Translations under genes and position numbers: made by a program | Shown: positions 9,901-17,392 of the stretch, one piece after another | Layout of the letters: each line of letters starts with the position of its first letter | How positions within the stretch are numbered: position 1 is the stretch's first letter | The notes under the pieces: generated by a model | Seen by the model: the letters and a program-made list of their open reading frames with translations, nothing else | Database searches by the model: none | What the model was told of the DNA's origin: nothing | Assembly (NCBI RefSeq): GCF_030506325.1 | Contig: NZ_CP120683.1 | Location: 6,266,501 to 6,330,500, forward strand | DNA: 64,000 bases | Reading direction: 5' to 3' | DNA from: Tunicatimonas pelagia | GTDB lineage: Bacteria; Bacteroidota; Bacteroidia; Cytophagales; Cyclobacteriaceae

Positions 9901-10037
9901 CCGCTTACGAAGGCTATGATCCTGAAGTTGGTTCCCAGAACCAGAACCCAGAGCAGGCAAGCCGGGGCCGGGGTATTGATAATGGACAATTTCCTCAGGC
10001 GCGCACCTACATGCTAGGAGCTCAAATTACCTTTTAG
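6933..10037 (+). CDS. SusC/RagA-family TonB-linked outer-membrane receptor
   Basis: A large outer-membrane barrel that imports oligomers together with its SusD partner, powered by TonB-ExbBD. The frame is open upstream from a GTG at 6852, but the ATG at 6933 gives a proper signal peptide (...LLSVVAFAQQ) and a 1034-residue protein, typical for SusC. After the signal comes a carboxypeptidase-regulatory-like beta domain (about residues 25-105, starting RTISGTVTSEEE), then the TonB-box/plug region with EVVVVGYGTQ, the SusC signature DASAAAIYGARAANGVV, and a long barrel ending in an aromatic C-terminus (GAQITF). It is first in a susC-susD-fasciclin operon. No sigma/anti-sigma pair or sensor is adjacent, and the substrate cannot be named. 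Confidence 0.95.
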   Translation: MLFSTALRSSAIVGIMILLSVVAFAQQRTISGTVTSEEEGALPGVNILVKGTTQGTVTDIEGNYRINVPDENTVLVFSAVGYTNEEVTVGNQSTIDMIMLPDIKSLSEVVVVGYGTQERRDLTGAVSSVDAGDFQNMAINSVEQGLQGRVAGVNVVQQSGQPGAAMQVQIRGIGSIGNSEPLYVIDGVPVINDNGATGEAKFNALNSINPSNIESIEILKDASAAAIYGARAANGVVLITTKRGKAGEAKIQLDAYTGIQEAWRLLELTDINEYKEISDELTDNAGLPRVVALQDPEELVNITDWQEEMFDVAPINNVNLSVSGGSESAQFSVSGNYMSQEGILRNTDFERLSLRVNTDFKKGKFKFGQSMAFSRTVANDLTTNFFAIIHFPRNRPIFDENNVGGYSGNRIIDEQDANNPVGESDLFTDRTTRFRVLGNIYGEYEIIEGLTYRLNLGGDFIYGNRYEYNEPFQFGDRRTELFASIDERNNFSVSPLIENTLNYSKTFGDHQLGVLVGYTRQSYSQRSARAEGRNTVNSIDVLNGVNEVPAVSGSLQEFALVSYLGRLTYSFADRYLLTANIRRDGSSRFSPGNKFGVFPSASVGWRISEESFMDAVDIVSDLKLRASWGQTGFQEIGNYGFQPELRNTLNYLIGGEQVTGVAQRDLAANSLVWETSTQTNIGLDVGLFNNQVLINADYFIKETDDILIPVPPTPSTGVRGGNNSPTLNVGSVRNQGLELALTYRKSVGDLQYSITGNIATLDNEFLSLGGGQPITSGNVNVTRVTRIDEGLPIGSFFGFRTDGIYQTQEDIDEVNRIAQETTGESDAVYQPNAEPGDIRFRDLDGNGVINSDDREYIGDPIPDLTYGLSINASYKGFDLNAFIQGVEGIELYYGYRYFAEGMLRPFNFEKRTLNRWTGPGTSNEIPRAIGGDPANNTRESDRFIGDGSFLRMRNLTLGYTIPFAALENFGNGFLSNVRIYATAQNLFTITAYEGYDPEVGSQNQNPEQASRGRGIDNGQFPQARTYMLGAQITF

Positions 10038-10061
10038 TGTTAACTAGAAAATATAAAACAT

Positions 10062-11630
10062 ATGAAAAAGAGTCGTATATATATTAAGTTCTCAGTAGTG
10101 CTGCTTATGGCAAATCTGCTGATTGTATTTGCTTGCCAGCGTGATGAAGAGTTGCTGGAAATAGATAATCCGAACAACCCCACTCCCGATACATTCTTCC
10201 AAAATGAAAACGATGCCCTACTAGGCTTAAACGCAGTTTATGCTTCGTGGCAGTCCCGGAATTTGTGTCAGCGCTTTTATTTCTTTGGCAACGATATGCC
10301 TTCTGATGAAAGTATTGGTACTAATAACCTTCAAGCTACCTTGGCGCAGATGCTGAATTATACTTGGGATAATAACAACGGAGTAATATCTGGTATGTGG
10401 GGCGACTATTACACTGGAGTAGGTCGGGCGAACCGGGTAATTCAGCGAGTACCCGAAATAGAAATGGATGAAGAGCTTCGTACCCGAATTGTGGCTGAAG
10501 CCCGCTTCTTACGAGCTACCTTCTACTTTGACTTAGTAAATAAGTGGGGCGATGTGCCGTTAATTACTGATCCGCCGGAAGCTTCTATTGAAGAACCGCG
10601 TTCCTCAGCAGATAGTGTTTACGCCCTAGTAATTGAAGACCTTGAGTTTGCCAAAGCTAATTTGCCTACCCGAGATGATTACGGTGCTGATGACGTGGGT
10701 AGAGCCACTAGCGGAGCCGCTACTGGCTACTTAGGAAAGGTTTATTTGTACCGTGAACAGTGGGATGCCGCCGAAGCGGAATTTATGGAGATTATTGATG
10801 GCCAACACGGTAGCTATGGCTTGGTAGATAACTTTCGTTGGAATGGTATTGGCGAAGAACAAGAACCCGCCGCTGAAAATAGTATGGAATCTTTATTCGA
10901 GGTTCAGTTTCAAGCTGCTTTAGGTGGTAACTGGAACCAAGATAATGCTGGAGGCGGCGAACATACCTTCCGAGGAGTAGAGTACGCTTTTGCTAGTTTC
11001 AATAACGTTCGACCGAAGCAGTCCTTTGCTGATCGCTTTGAGTTGGGCGACCCGCGCTATGAGCAAACCTTCTACGACGACGGCGTGGCTTATTTTGAAG
11101 GTACCTACACCCGAGCCCAATTTGGTGGACTCATTGCTTGGCGTAAATATCATAATTATGACATTCGAAGCGACGGCCAACAAGATTCAGGAATCAACTT
11201 CCGTTTGATGCGCTACGCTGATGTGTTACTGATGGCTGCTGAGGCTAAGTTTATGAGTGGTGATCCTACTTCTGAGGTACTGGAACTAGTAAACCGGGTT
11301 CGACAACGAGCCATCGCTCAAAAGGTAAACCCGGATATTGAGCTATATATGCCCCGAACGCTTGATAACGTACTAGAACTGTATCCTACGGCAGCGTATC
11401 CGGCCAATACTCCCGATCAGGTGATGGCTATTATTATGCACGAGCGTGAGGTGGAGCTAGCGGGTGAGCAACATCGCTACAATGATTTGCGGCGTTGGGG
11501 GCTGGACGATGATGTTGCTCTGGCAGATAATAAGCCTTACAATGAACGGTATCGCCTTTGGCCTATTCCACTACAAGAGTTGGAAACTAATCCAAATATT
11601 AATCAGGAGGACCAAAACCCCGGATACTAA
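10062..11630 (+). CDS. SusD/RagB-family nutrient-binding lipoprotein
   Basis: The surface lipoprotein that caps the SusC barrel and captures its ligand. It has 522 residues, with a lipoprotein signal ending LIVFAC (Cys25), an N-terminal SusD-like domain with TPR helices (EARFLRATFYFDLVNKWGD near residue 145), and the RagB/SusD C-terminal half with NFRLMRYADVLLMAAEA near 385 and ERMVEL-type end motifs (HEREVELAGE, RYNDLRRWG). It follows susC after 24 nt, the standard order. Ligand specificity cannot be predicted. Confidence 0.95.
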   Translation: MKKSRIYIKFSVVLLMANLLIVFACQRDEELLEIDNPNNPTPDTFFQNENDALLGLNAVYASWQSRNLCQRFYFFGNDMPSDESIGTNNLQATLAQMLNYTWDNNNGVISGMWGDYYTGVGRANRVIQRVPEIEMDEELRTRIVAEARFLRATFYFDLVNKWGDVPLITDPPEASIEEPRSSADSVYALVIEDLEFAKANLPTRDDYGADDVGRATSGAATGYLGKVYLYREQWDAAEAEFMEIIDGQHGSYGLVDNFRWNGIGEEQEPAAENSMESLFEVQFQAALGGNWNQDNAGGGEHTFRGVEYAFASFNNVRPKQSFADRFELGDPRYEQTFYDDGVAYFEGTYTRAQFGGLIAWRKYHNYDIRSDGQQDSGINFRLMRYADVLLMAAEAKFMSGDPTSEVLELVNRVRQRAIAQKVNPDIELYMPRTLDNVLELYPTAAYPANTPDQVMAIIMHEREVELAGEQHRYNDLRRWGLDDDVALADNKPYNERYRLWPIPLQELETNPNINQEDQNPGY

Positions 11631-11640
11631 TTACTTTTTG

Positions 11641-11667
11641 TCAGCCTGGCTCCCGTAGTCGGGCTGA
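11641..11667 (+). terminator. Stem-loop between susD and the fasciclin gene
   Basis: TCAGCC and GGCTGA arms enclose about 14 nt just after the susD stop, followed by a weak T-containing tract (TGATTTTAC). It could attenuate read-through into the fasciclin gene, or protect the susCD message from 3' decay. The T tract is poor, so full termination is unlikely. Confidence 0.35.
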
Positions 11668-11682
11668 TGATTTTACTTACTC

Positions 11683-13434
11683 ATGTTAAATTTTTATACT
11701 AAACGAATGATACGATCATATTCGAAAATAGGTGGTGCCTTAGCATTTTCACTGGTAATTTTTACTGCTTGCCAAGAAGATGTTGATGTACGCGATAAAA
11801 ATGGTTCGGGCCTGATTACCGTGATGAACTCAATGGAAAGTGAAGGGAAATTCTCTCGCTTCTACGATGCTATTGGTGCCAATGGTTTACGTATTTCCGA
11901 CGAGTTTAACGGAAGCGGTGACTCTTACGAATATACTATTTTTGCCCCAACTGATACTGCTTTTGGTGACTTTTTGGCTCGGTACGATACTTACGATGGA
12001 CTAGATAACATTCCTGATGATTTGTTGCGTAGTTTAGTGGAGTATCATGTTGTGGCCGGTAGTCTTAGTGCCGCTGATTTAAATGGAACTACCCAAACTA
12101 CGGTACAAGAGGGGGAAATTAGCGTGAATGGCACTACCGTTATTGGAGCTAACAACACAGCTAACGTGGCAGTAGCTGACCGAGCTGCCCGTAATGGTTT
12201 TTTGCACGAACTGGACGCAGTACTTATTCCCCCCACTTTTCCTACTCAGACAATTCTAGACATTGCGGGGGGAAGCGACTTCACTAGTTTAGCAGCGGCG
12301 GTAACTAGTTTTTCTGATCTGGTAGATGCTATTGACGGTGGCAATGGGGCTTTTACGGTAATGGCGCCAACTAACGCGGCATTCAGTGCATTTCTGGCTA
12401 GCCAGGGTTTTGCTTCGCTAGATGCTGTTCCTGCTCCATTGCTGCGAACGATTCTTGAGTACCACGTAATTCCCGGAGTGGTTGGATCCGCAGATATTGT
12501 TGGATCTCAGAATACCTTGAGCGGTGAAGTGCTCGATTTACCGGATGATACCGAAATTGTAGCTACGGCTGATGTAGCAGCTACCAACGGACTAGTACAC
12601 GTAATTAGCGAAGTGCTTGTACCACCTAGTTTAAGTTCAGTAGCCGGAGTTATTCTTGCTAATCCTAATTTTAGTACGCTGGCTGCGGCTTTAGTTGATA
12701 AAGATTTGATTACACCGCTAAGCACTGGGGCGCGTACCGTGTTTGCTCCGAACAATGCTGCTTTTACAGCAGCCAATATCACTGACCCCACTTCGGTAAG
12801 TGCCAATATTTTAACTTATCATGTCTTAGGTGACTCGGTTCCTTCAACGGCGATTATGAGTGGATTTGCCCCAACCCTCAACGATGCTTCGGTAATCTTG
12901 AATACCGGTATGGGAGTTACGGTGGATGGCGTAGCTGTGGTAACTGCCGATATTTCTGCCAGTAACGGATACATTCACGAAATTGGAGCCATACTGACTC
13001 CACCGCAAAGTAACATTGTAACCCTAGCATCTAATACTTCTGAACTTTCCATTTTATCGGCTGCCATCCAAAGGGGAGAACTAGATGGGGCTTTATCCGA
13101 AGGAGGGCCTTATACAGTGTTTGCTCCTAGTGATGCAGCCTTCACGGCAGTTGGGCTAACTGCTGATAGCGTAGCTAGAATGGCTCCTGATCAGATACAG
13201 CGACTACTCACTTTTCATGTTGTCCCCGGACGCTTTACTACAAGTAATTTACCTAATGGTGAGATAGAGACGTTAGCTGGTGAGGGAGAGGAAAATAAAA
13301 TAAACATCAATAATAGAGTTTTTACAATAACTACTCCAGAAGAACAAGTAGTAGATTTGACGGTGAACAGTACGCTTGATGTACAGGCGACAGACGGCGT
13401 AGTACATATTATGGATGCAGTATTACTGCCTTAA
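11683..13434 (+). CDS. Fasciclin (FAS1) repeat surface lipoprotein
   Basis: An adhesion-type lipoprotein of 583 residues. The signal region ends VIFTAC (Cys30). An ATG at 11707 gives a shorter and equally plausible signal peptide. Four FAS1 domains follow at roughly residues 42-178, 186-313, 318-440 and 447-583, each with the H-box (YHVVAG, YHVIPG, YHVLGD, FHVVPG) and a threonine-rich opening such as FTVMAPTNAAF or YTVFAPSDAAF. FAS1 domains mediate binding to polysaccharide or protein matrices. Its place directly after susD suggests that it works with the uptake pair at the cell surface, perhaps by holding the substrate or matrix. It ends just before a strong terminator. Confidence 0.92.
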   Translation: MLNFYTKRMIRSYSKIGGALAFSLVIFTACQEDVDVRDKNGSGLITVMNSMESEGKFSRFYDAIGANGLRISDEFNGSGDSYEYTIFAPTDTAFGDFLARYDTYDGLDNIPDDLLRSLVEYHVVAGSLSAADLNGTTQTTVQEGEISVNGTTVIGANNTANVAVADRAARNGFLHELDAVLIPPTFPTQTILDIAGGSDFTSLAAAVTSFSDLVDAIDGGNGAFTVMAPTNAAFSAFLASQGFASLDAVPAPLLRTILEYHVIPGVVGSADIVGSQNTLSGEVLDLPDDTEIVATADVAATNGLVHVISEVLVPPSLSSVAGVILANPNFSTLAAALVDKDLITPLSTGARTVFAPNNAAFTAANITDPTSVSANILTYHVLGDSVPSTAIMSGFAPTLNDASVILNTGMGVTVDGVAVVTADISASNGYIHEIGAILTPPQSNIVTLASNTSELSILSAAIQRGELDGALSEGGPYTVFAPSDAAFTAVGLTADSVARMAPDQIQRLLTFHVVPGRFTTSNLPNGEIETLAGEGEENKININNRVFTITTPEEQVVDLTVNSTLDVQATDGVVHIMDAVLLP

Positions 13435-13459
13435 ACACGAGTAACTAACATTGATTATT

Positions 13460-13497
13460 AACCGCTTCAGATTTTCTGGAGCGGTTTTCTTTTTTTC
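13460..13497. terminator. Rho-independent terminator, shared between convergent genes
   Basis: A stem of about 10 bp with near-perfect pairing (ACCGCTTCAGA against TCTGGAGCGGT, short T loop) is followed by a run of T. It ends the susC-susD-fasciclin operon on the plus strand. It also abuts the stop codon of the minus-strand repeat protein. Confidence 0.85.
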
Positions 13498-15011
13498 TAT
13501 AGCGGATTAAATTTAGGGCTTTCTGAGCGGAAAATACCATCGTATTGGCTGCCCATATAAGCCCCCCAAGAAACCTGATCGGGAGCGTATATCTGTTTTT
13601 CTAAGCGGTGAACATTTAACCGGGCAGGATGATCGCTATCATTATCCCTTACTTGGGTAACACAGTAGATGATATCGAGCCAGCCATCATTATCAACATC
13701 ACCGACCCAAGGTGTTGAGGAAAAATTAATGCCTTCCTGAGGATCATGAATGCGAAATACTTCTTGTTGGTGAAAGTCGAAAACTACTAAGCGATTGAAC
13801 GGAACTTTGGATTCAAACTTTTCTTCCACGTAGTTGGTGCTCATTAGTACGTCATCAAAACCATCTTTGTTAATATCTACCACCACCGGGGAAGCGTACT
13901 GGAAGCGACCTAGCGTATCTTCATAGAGAATTTGGCCATTGCTACCATCTACCATAAACTGAATAGGATCACGTAAGATAGGCCACTGACCTTTTCCGTA
14001 ATTGGCAAAAAAATCAGGAACATCATCTTCAGTAAAGTAGCCCACTGCCGGAGTAGTGTAGGCCTCAGCATTAGGAATAACCCTTGCCCAAAGTGGCGCA
14101 TTATTTTTACCATCAAATGCTAGCATACGTCCGTCAACCGAATTAACAACAATATCTAGAGTACCATCTAGGGTAATATCTACTAAAACGGGCGGGGCAA
14201 TAAACCCTTTATCAGCACCAGTGGCCAAAAGCACCGATTGGCTTAAGTCTTCGTTCATAACACTAGCTAAGGTCGTTCGGTACAGCCCTCCACCGATGGT
14301 TTCTCCGCCCGTGCCAAAGATTATGTCGAGAGTGGTATCGTTATCTAAGTCAGCTACCACGGCTGATAAATAAGTTTCTTTTCCGTCCGGAACTTCGGCA
14401 CTTGCCAGTAACTTTCCAGTTCGGCTGCTGACTACCATCAAATGACCGGGAGGACGATTGGGGTCATCCGGTTCGGCTAGATAGTCTCCACCGTTGGCTA
14501 CTAACAAATCTTCCGTACCGTCTTGATCCTGGTCAGGAATACGCTGCGGATTGTAAAAATTATAGAGGCCAGCCGTTTTTCCCGGATCTATCGAATCGCC
14601 CGCTTGGTAAAACTCCCACAGCAATTCTCCGCTTCGGCCATCAATTGCCATGAGCTCAGCGTTCCGTCCACCAATAAAAATATCATCGATCTCGTCTTGG
14701 GTGACATCCAGTAGCATTGCGGAGCCAACAATCTGATCGCGGGCGGCTACCTGCCACAGAAGTCTGCCATCACGGCCATCCAAAGCAATCACTGCCGTAT
14801 CCGTAGGGTGAAGCTCCCGCTGCCCAGTACCCAGTACAATATCCAGTACGCCATCGCCCGTCAGGTCAGTAAGGCGAACGGAAGAGGTGGTTCCGATATC
14901 GGGCAAATTAGTACGCCACTGCGTAATATCGGGAGAACGGTAATACTGAATCGCTCCTACAATTAAGATAATTATGGCAATAGCTCCGCCAATGAGCATC
15001 CACTTTTTCAT
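13497..15011 (-). CDS. FG-GAP/PQQ-like repeat beta-propeller protein, membrane-anchored
   Basis: A 504-residue secreted or anchored protein with an N-terminal hydrophobic helix (about residues 5-23) and then six to eight repeats of the FG-GAP/VCBS type, each with Ca-binding-like Asp-rich loops: LTDLTGDGVLDIVLG, VTQDEIDDIFIGG, VADLDNDTTLDIIFG, VGDVDNDGWLDIIY. Interleaved segments such as ALDGRDGRLLWQV are PQQ-propeller-like strands. This suggests an extracellular calcium-stabilised propeller for adhesion or polymer binding. Its start overlaps the stop of the upstream ASPIC gene by four bases (ATGA), so the two are an operon. No enzymatic residues are apparent. Confidence 0.8.
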   Translation of the reverse strand: MKKWMLIGGAIAIIILIVGAIQYYRSPDITQWRTNLPDIGTTSSVRLTDLTGDGVLDIVLGTGQRELHPTDTAVIALDGRDGRLLWQVAARDQIVGSAMLLDVTQDEIDDIFIGGRNAELMAIDGRSGELLWEFYQAGDSIDPGKTAGLYNFYNPQRIPDQDQDGTEDLLVANGGDYLAEPDDPNRPPGHLMVVSSRTGKLLASAEVPDGKETYLSAVVADLDNDTTLDIIFGTGGETIGGGLYRTTLASVMNEDLSQSVLLATGADKGFIAPPVLVDITLDGTLDIVVNSVDGRMLAFDGKNNAPLWARVIPNAEAYTTPAVGYFTEDDVPDFFANYGKGQWPILRDPIQFMVDGSNGQILYEDTLGRFQYASPVVVDINKDGFDDVLMSTNYVEEKFESKVPFNRLVVFDFHQQEVFRIHDPQEGINFSSTPWVGDVDNDGWLDIIYCVTQVRDNDSDHPARLNVHRLEKQIYAPDQVSWGAYMGSQYDGIFRSESPKFNPL

Positions 15012-17296
15012 GGTATTGAGGTGGTGTGGTTATGGGTAGAATGCAATTGCTCAAATTTTAGTTTGTTTAGTGTAAGTTGCTTAGGCGTTTTTTCTCCCTC
15101 AGTAATCTGATAAAACGTATTCAACGAAAGATCAGTAAAAGTTTGCTGTTCAGAATTAGGCCAATGGATAGTAACCTCTTTAATAGCGTCAGCGTTTCCT
15201 AATCCAACTTCAACTCGCAAAGTGGAAGCTCCAAAGCTACCCCCCGAATTGACTTCTCGGTAAAGCTTCCGTTCGCGCTCATCTTCTTTTGCAGTTAAAA
15301 CTACTTTGGTTCCGATGGCAGATCGATTAGACTGAGTTCCTACTAAATGCAGTGTGATCCAGTTATGTTCATCCTGATACGGGTTCTCGAAGAAAGCATT
15401 CTGAAAAACATCGCCTTCGTAAGCTCCACCCATCGACATAAGTAAATCCTGATCGCCATCATTATCAATATCGGAGAAAGTAACCGCGTGCCCTTTCTGC
15501 AAGTGTCCCATTCCGGTAACTGTGGTTACATCCTGAAAATATTCGCCCTGAGCGTTACGAAATACCCGGTTGGGAATTACTGAAGAGAGGGTTGGGTCGC
15601 CGGTGCCCAGATACATATCCAGCCATCCATCGTTGTCCAGGTCGCCGTAGTTAGCTCCCATCGCGTAGAGAATCTGATCCAGGTTGGTTTCTTCGGAAAT
15701 ATTGCTAAATGTGCCATCTTGATTGTTTCGGAACAGTAGTCCGGTTTGAGCATCGTGGGGTAATCCCAAGTATTCAGCCGCAATATCGGTAGTAATGACT
15801 CCGCCATTGCCCTGCCAATAGCCCGCAGCAAAAATATCTAACCAGCCATCCTGATCGTAGTCCCAGAACCAGGTAGCAAACGTGGGGTTGAGTCCACCCA
15901 ACTGAGCTTCTTGAGTAATATCTGAAAAAGAGATTACCCCTGTTTCGTCCACGCCGTTGTTCTGAAATAGGTAATTGGAGTGTTGTTCACTACCCCCGCT
16001 GGTAGAAACATACAAGTCGGGCCAACCATCGTTGTTAAAATCTCCCGAGGTGACTCCCTTCACAATAATGGATGGAATCCGAAAACTTTCCTTACTAACC
16101 GCTACCCCGGCTGCTGAAGCTACTTCACGAAAAGTGCCATCTTGATTGTTGAGGTACAATTCACAAGGGTGAAAAGACTGGGTGCCGGAGGTCTCGTTGC
16201 CGATGAAGATATCCAGCCAACCATCACGGTTAAAGTCACTCCAGGTAGCGGTTTGGGTAGGGTGGAATGACAGAATATTTGCGGCGATAGTTACGTCAGT
16301 AAAGGTGCCATCACCGTTATTTTTTAGCAAAGAATTGGGGTGTTGCCCATACTCTTGTAGCCAAGCCCCCCGAAGGATAAACACATCTAACCAACCATCA
16401 TTATTGTAATCGGCCTGAACGAGGTTTAACCCGCCGAAAAGCCCACTCAGATTAGCCGTTTCGGTTTGCTCGCTAAAGGTTCCGTTTGCACCATTCACAA
16501 AAAAACGGATCGGAGCATCTTGTCCCCATTCCGAAATCAGAATATCTAAGTAACCGTCATTCGTAAAATCATCCACGACTAATCCGCCCGAACGTCCGCG
16601 AAAGTCGAAGCCAATCTGATGGGCAATATCAGGAAACTCTTTCATGGAGTGCTCCGACTGAAAAGCCGAATCGGGAATCAACCATTCCGGTGGAACCTCG
16701 CTAGGGTGTTCACCTAGCGTCATGTAGGCTACGTTCAGTAACCAGCGCACATTTAGGTTATTTGGTTGTTGCTGGAGTATTTCTTCGTATATGGCAATGG
16801 CTTGCCTAGACCCCTGAGGTAGCTGGTGAAATCCGGCGGTTTGAATCGGGAAGAGGCAGGAAGCCGCCGTATGGTTAAGAATACAATTCTCCTGCTCACC
16901 TAAGCGAAGGTAGCTTAGCCCGAAGTACGAAGCGAGTTTATCCAATTCGGGTGCGGTAAGCTGACCGTCTAATTTTCCGGCTTCTTTTAGCACCATTAGC
17001 CTCTTCAATTCCTCTGCGGCTAACCCTGAGTCGCCCCGCCGGAGTAAATCTAGTGCCCGATAATACTGATAAGCGTAGTTATCTGGTTCAGTGAGAAGAA
17101 GGCTATCGTAGTACTGAACCCGGCTATCGTTGGCGTACATATTTTCAGAATTATCAACCAGGTCTTGAGTCTCTTTAAGCAAATGGAGCATGGTAGCGTG
17201 GCTACGTTCTTCTAATGAAGAGTCACAACCACTTATCAACATCAAGGAAATGGGGAGCAGGTAGAATCTAGTAAATAAAAAATAGTAACTGGGCAT
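15008..17296 (-). CDS. CRTAC1-like FG-GAP repeat lipoprotein with ASPIC/UnbV domain
   Basis: The protein has 762 residues, with a lipoprotein signal ending LISGC (Cys24). Residues about 40-215 are helical and TPR-like (YQYYRALDLLRRGDSGLA, IAIYEEILQQQPNNLNVRW). Residues about 235-640 hold many VCBS/FG-GAP repeats with Asp-rich calcium loops (DFTNDGYLDILIS, DYNNDGWLDVFIL, DFNRDGWLDIFIG, DYDQDGWLDIFAAG). A C-terminal ASPIC/UnbV domain (about 660-735) includes GTKVVLT, GGSFGAS and VTIHWPNSEQQ. Such proteins are common near SusCD loci in Cytophagales and are thought to be surface binding proteins. The tail-to-tail position to the susCD-fasciclin operon suggests, but does not prove, a related role. 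Confidence 0.88.
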   Translation of the reverse strand: MPSYYFLFTRFYLLPISLMLISGCDSSLEERSHATMLHLLKETQDLVDNSENMYANDSRVQYYDSLLLTEPDNYAYQYYRALDLLRRGDSGLAAEELKRLMVLKEAGKLDGQLTAPELDKLASYFGLSYLRLGEQENCILNHTAASCLFPIQTAGFHQLPQGSRQAIAIYEEILQQQPNNLNVRWLLNVAYMTLGEHPSEVPPEWLIPDSAFQSEHSMKEFPDIAHQIGFDFRGRSGGLVVDDFTNDGYLDILISEWGQDAPIRFFVNGANGTFSEQTETANLSGLFGGLNLVQADYNNDGWLDVFILRGAWLQEYGQHPNSLLKNNGDGTFTDVTIAANILSFHPTQTATWSDFNRDGWLDIFIGNETSGTQSFHPCELYLNNQDGTFREVASAAGVAVSKESFRIPSIIVKGVTSGDFNNDGWPDLYVSTSGGSEQHSNYLFQNNGVDETGVISFSDITQEAQLGGLNPTFATWFWDYDQDGWLDIFAAGYWQGNGGVITTDIAAEYLGLPHDAQTGLLFRNNQDGTFSNISEETNLDQILYAMGANYGDLDNDGWLDMYLGTGDPTLSSVIPNRVFRNAQGEYFQDVTTVTGMGHLQKGHAVTFSDIDNDGDQDLLMSMGGAYEGDVFQNAFFENPYQDEHNWITLHLVGTQSNRSAIGTKVVLTAKEDERERKLYREVNSGGSFGASTLRVEVGLGNADAIKEVTIHWPNSEQQTFTDLSLNTFYQITEGEKTPKQLTLNKLKFEQLHSTHNHTTSIP

Positions 17297-17392
17297 TGTG
17301 CAGTGGAAATCAACGATAAGCTAATCTACAAAAAGTATATCGTAAATAAGTTCTGACGTTGGATTACGTTGGGCATCAGTGTATCTTTTGGC

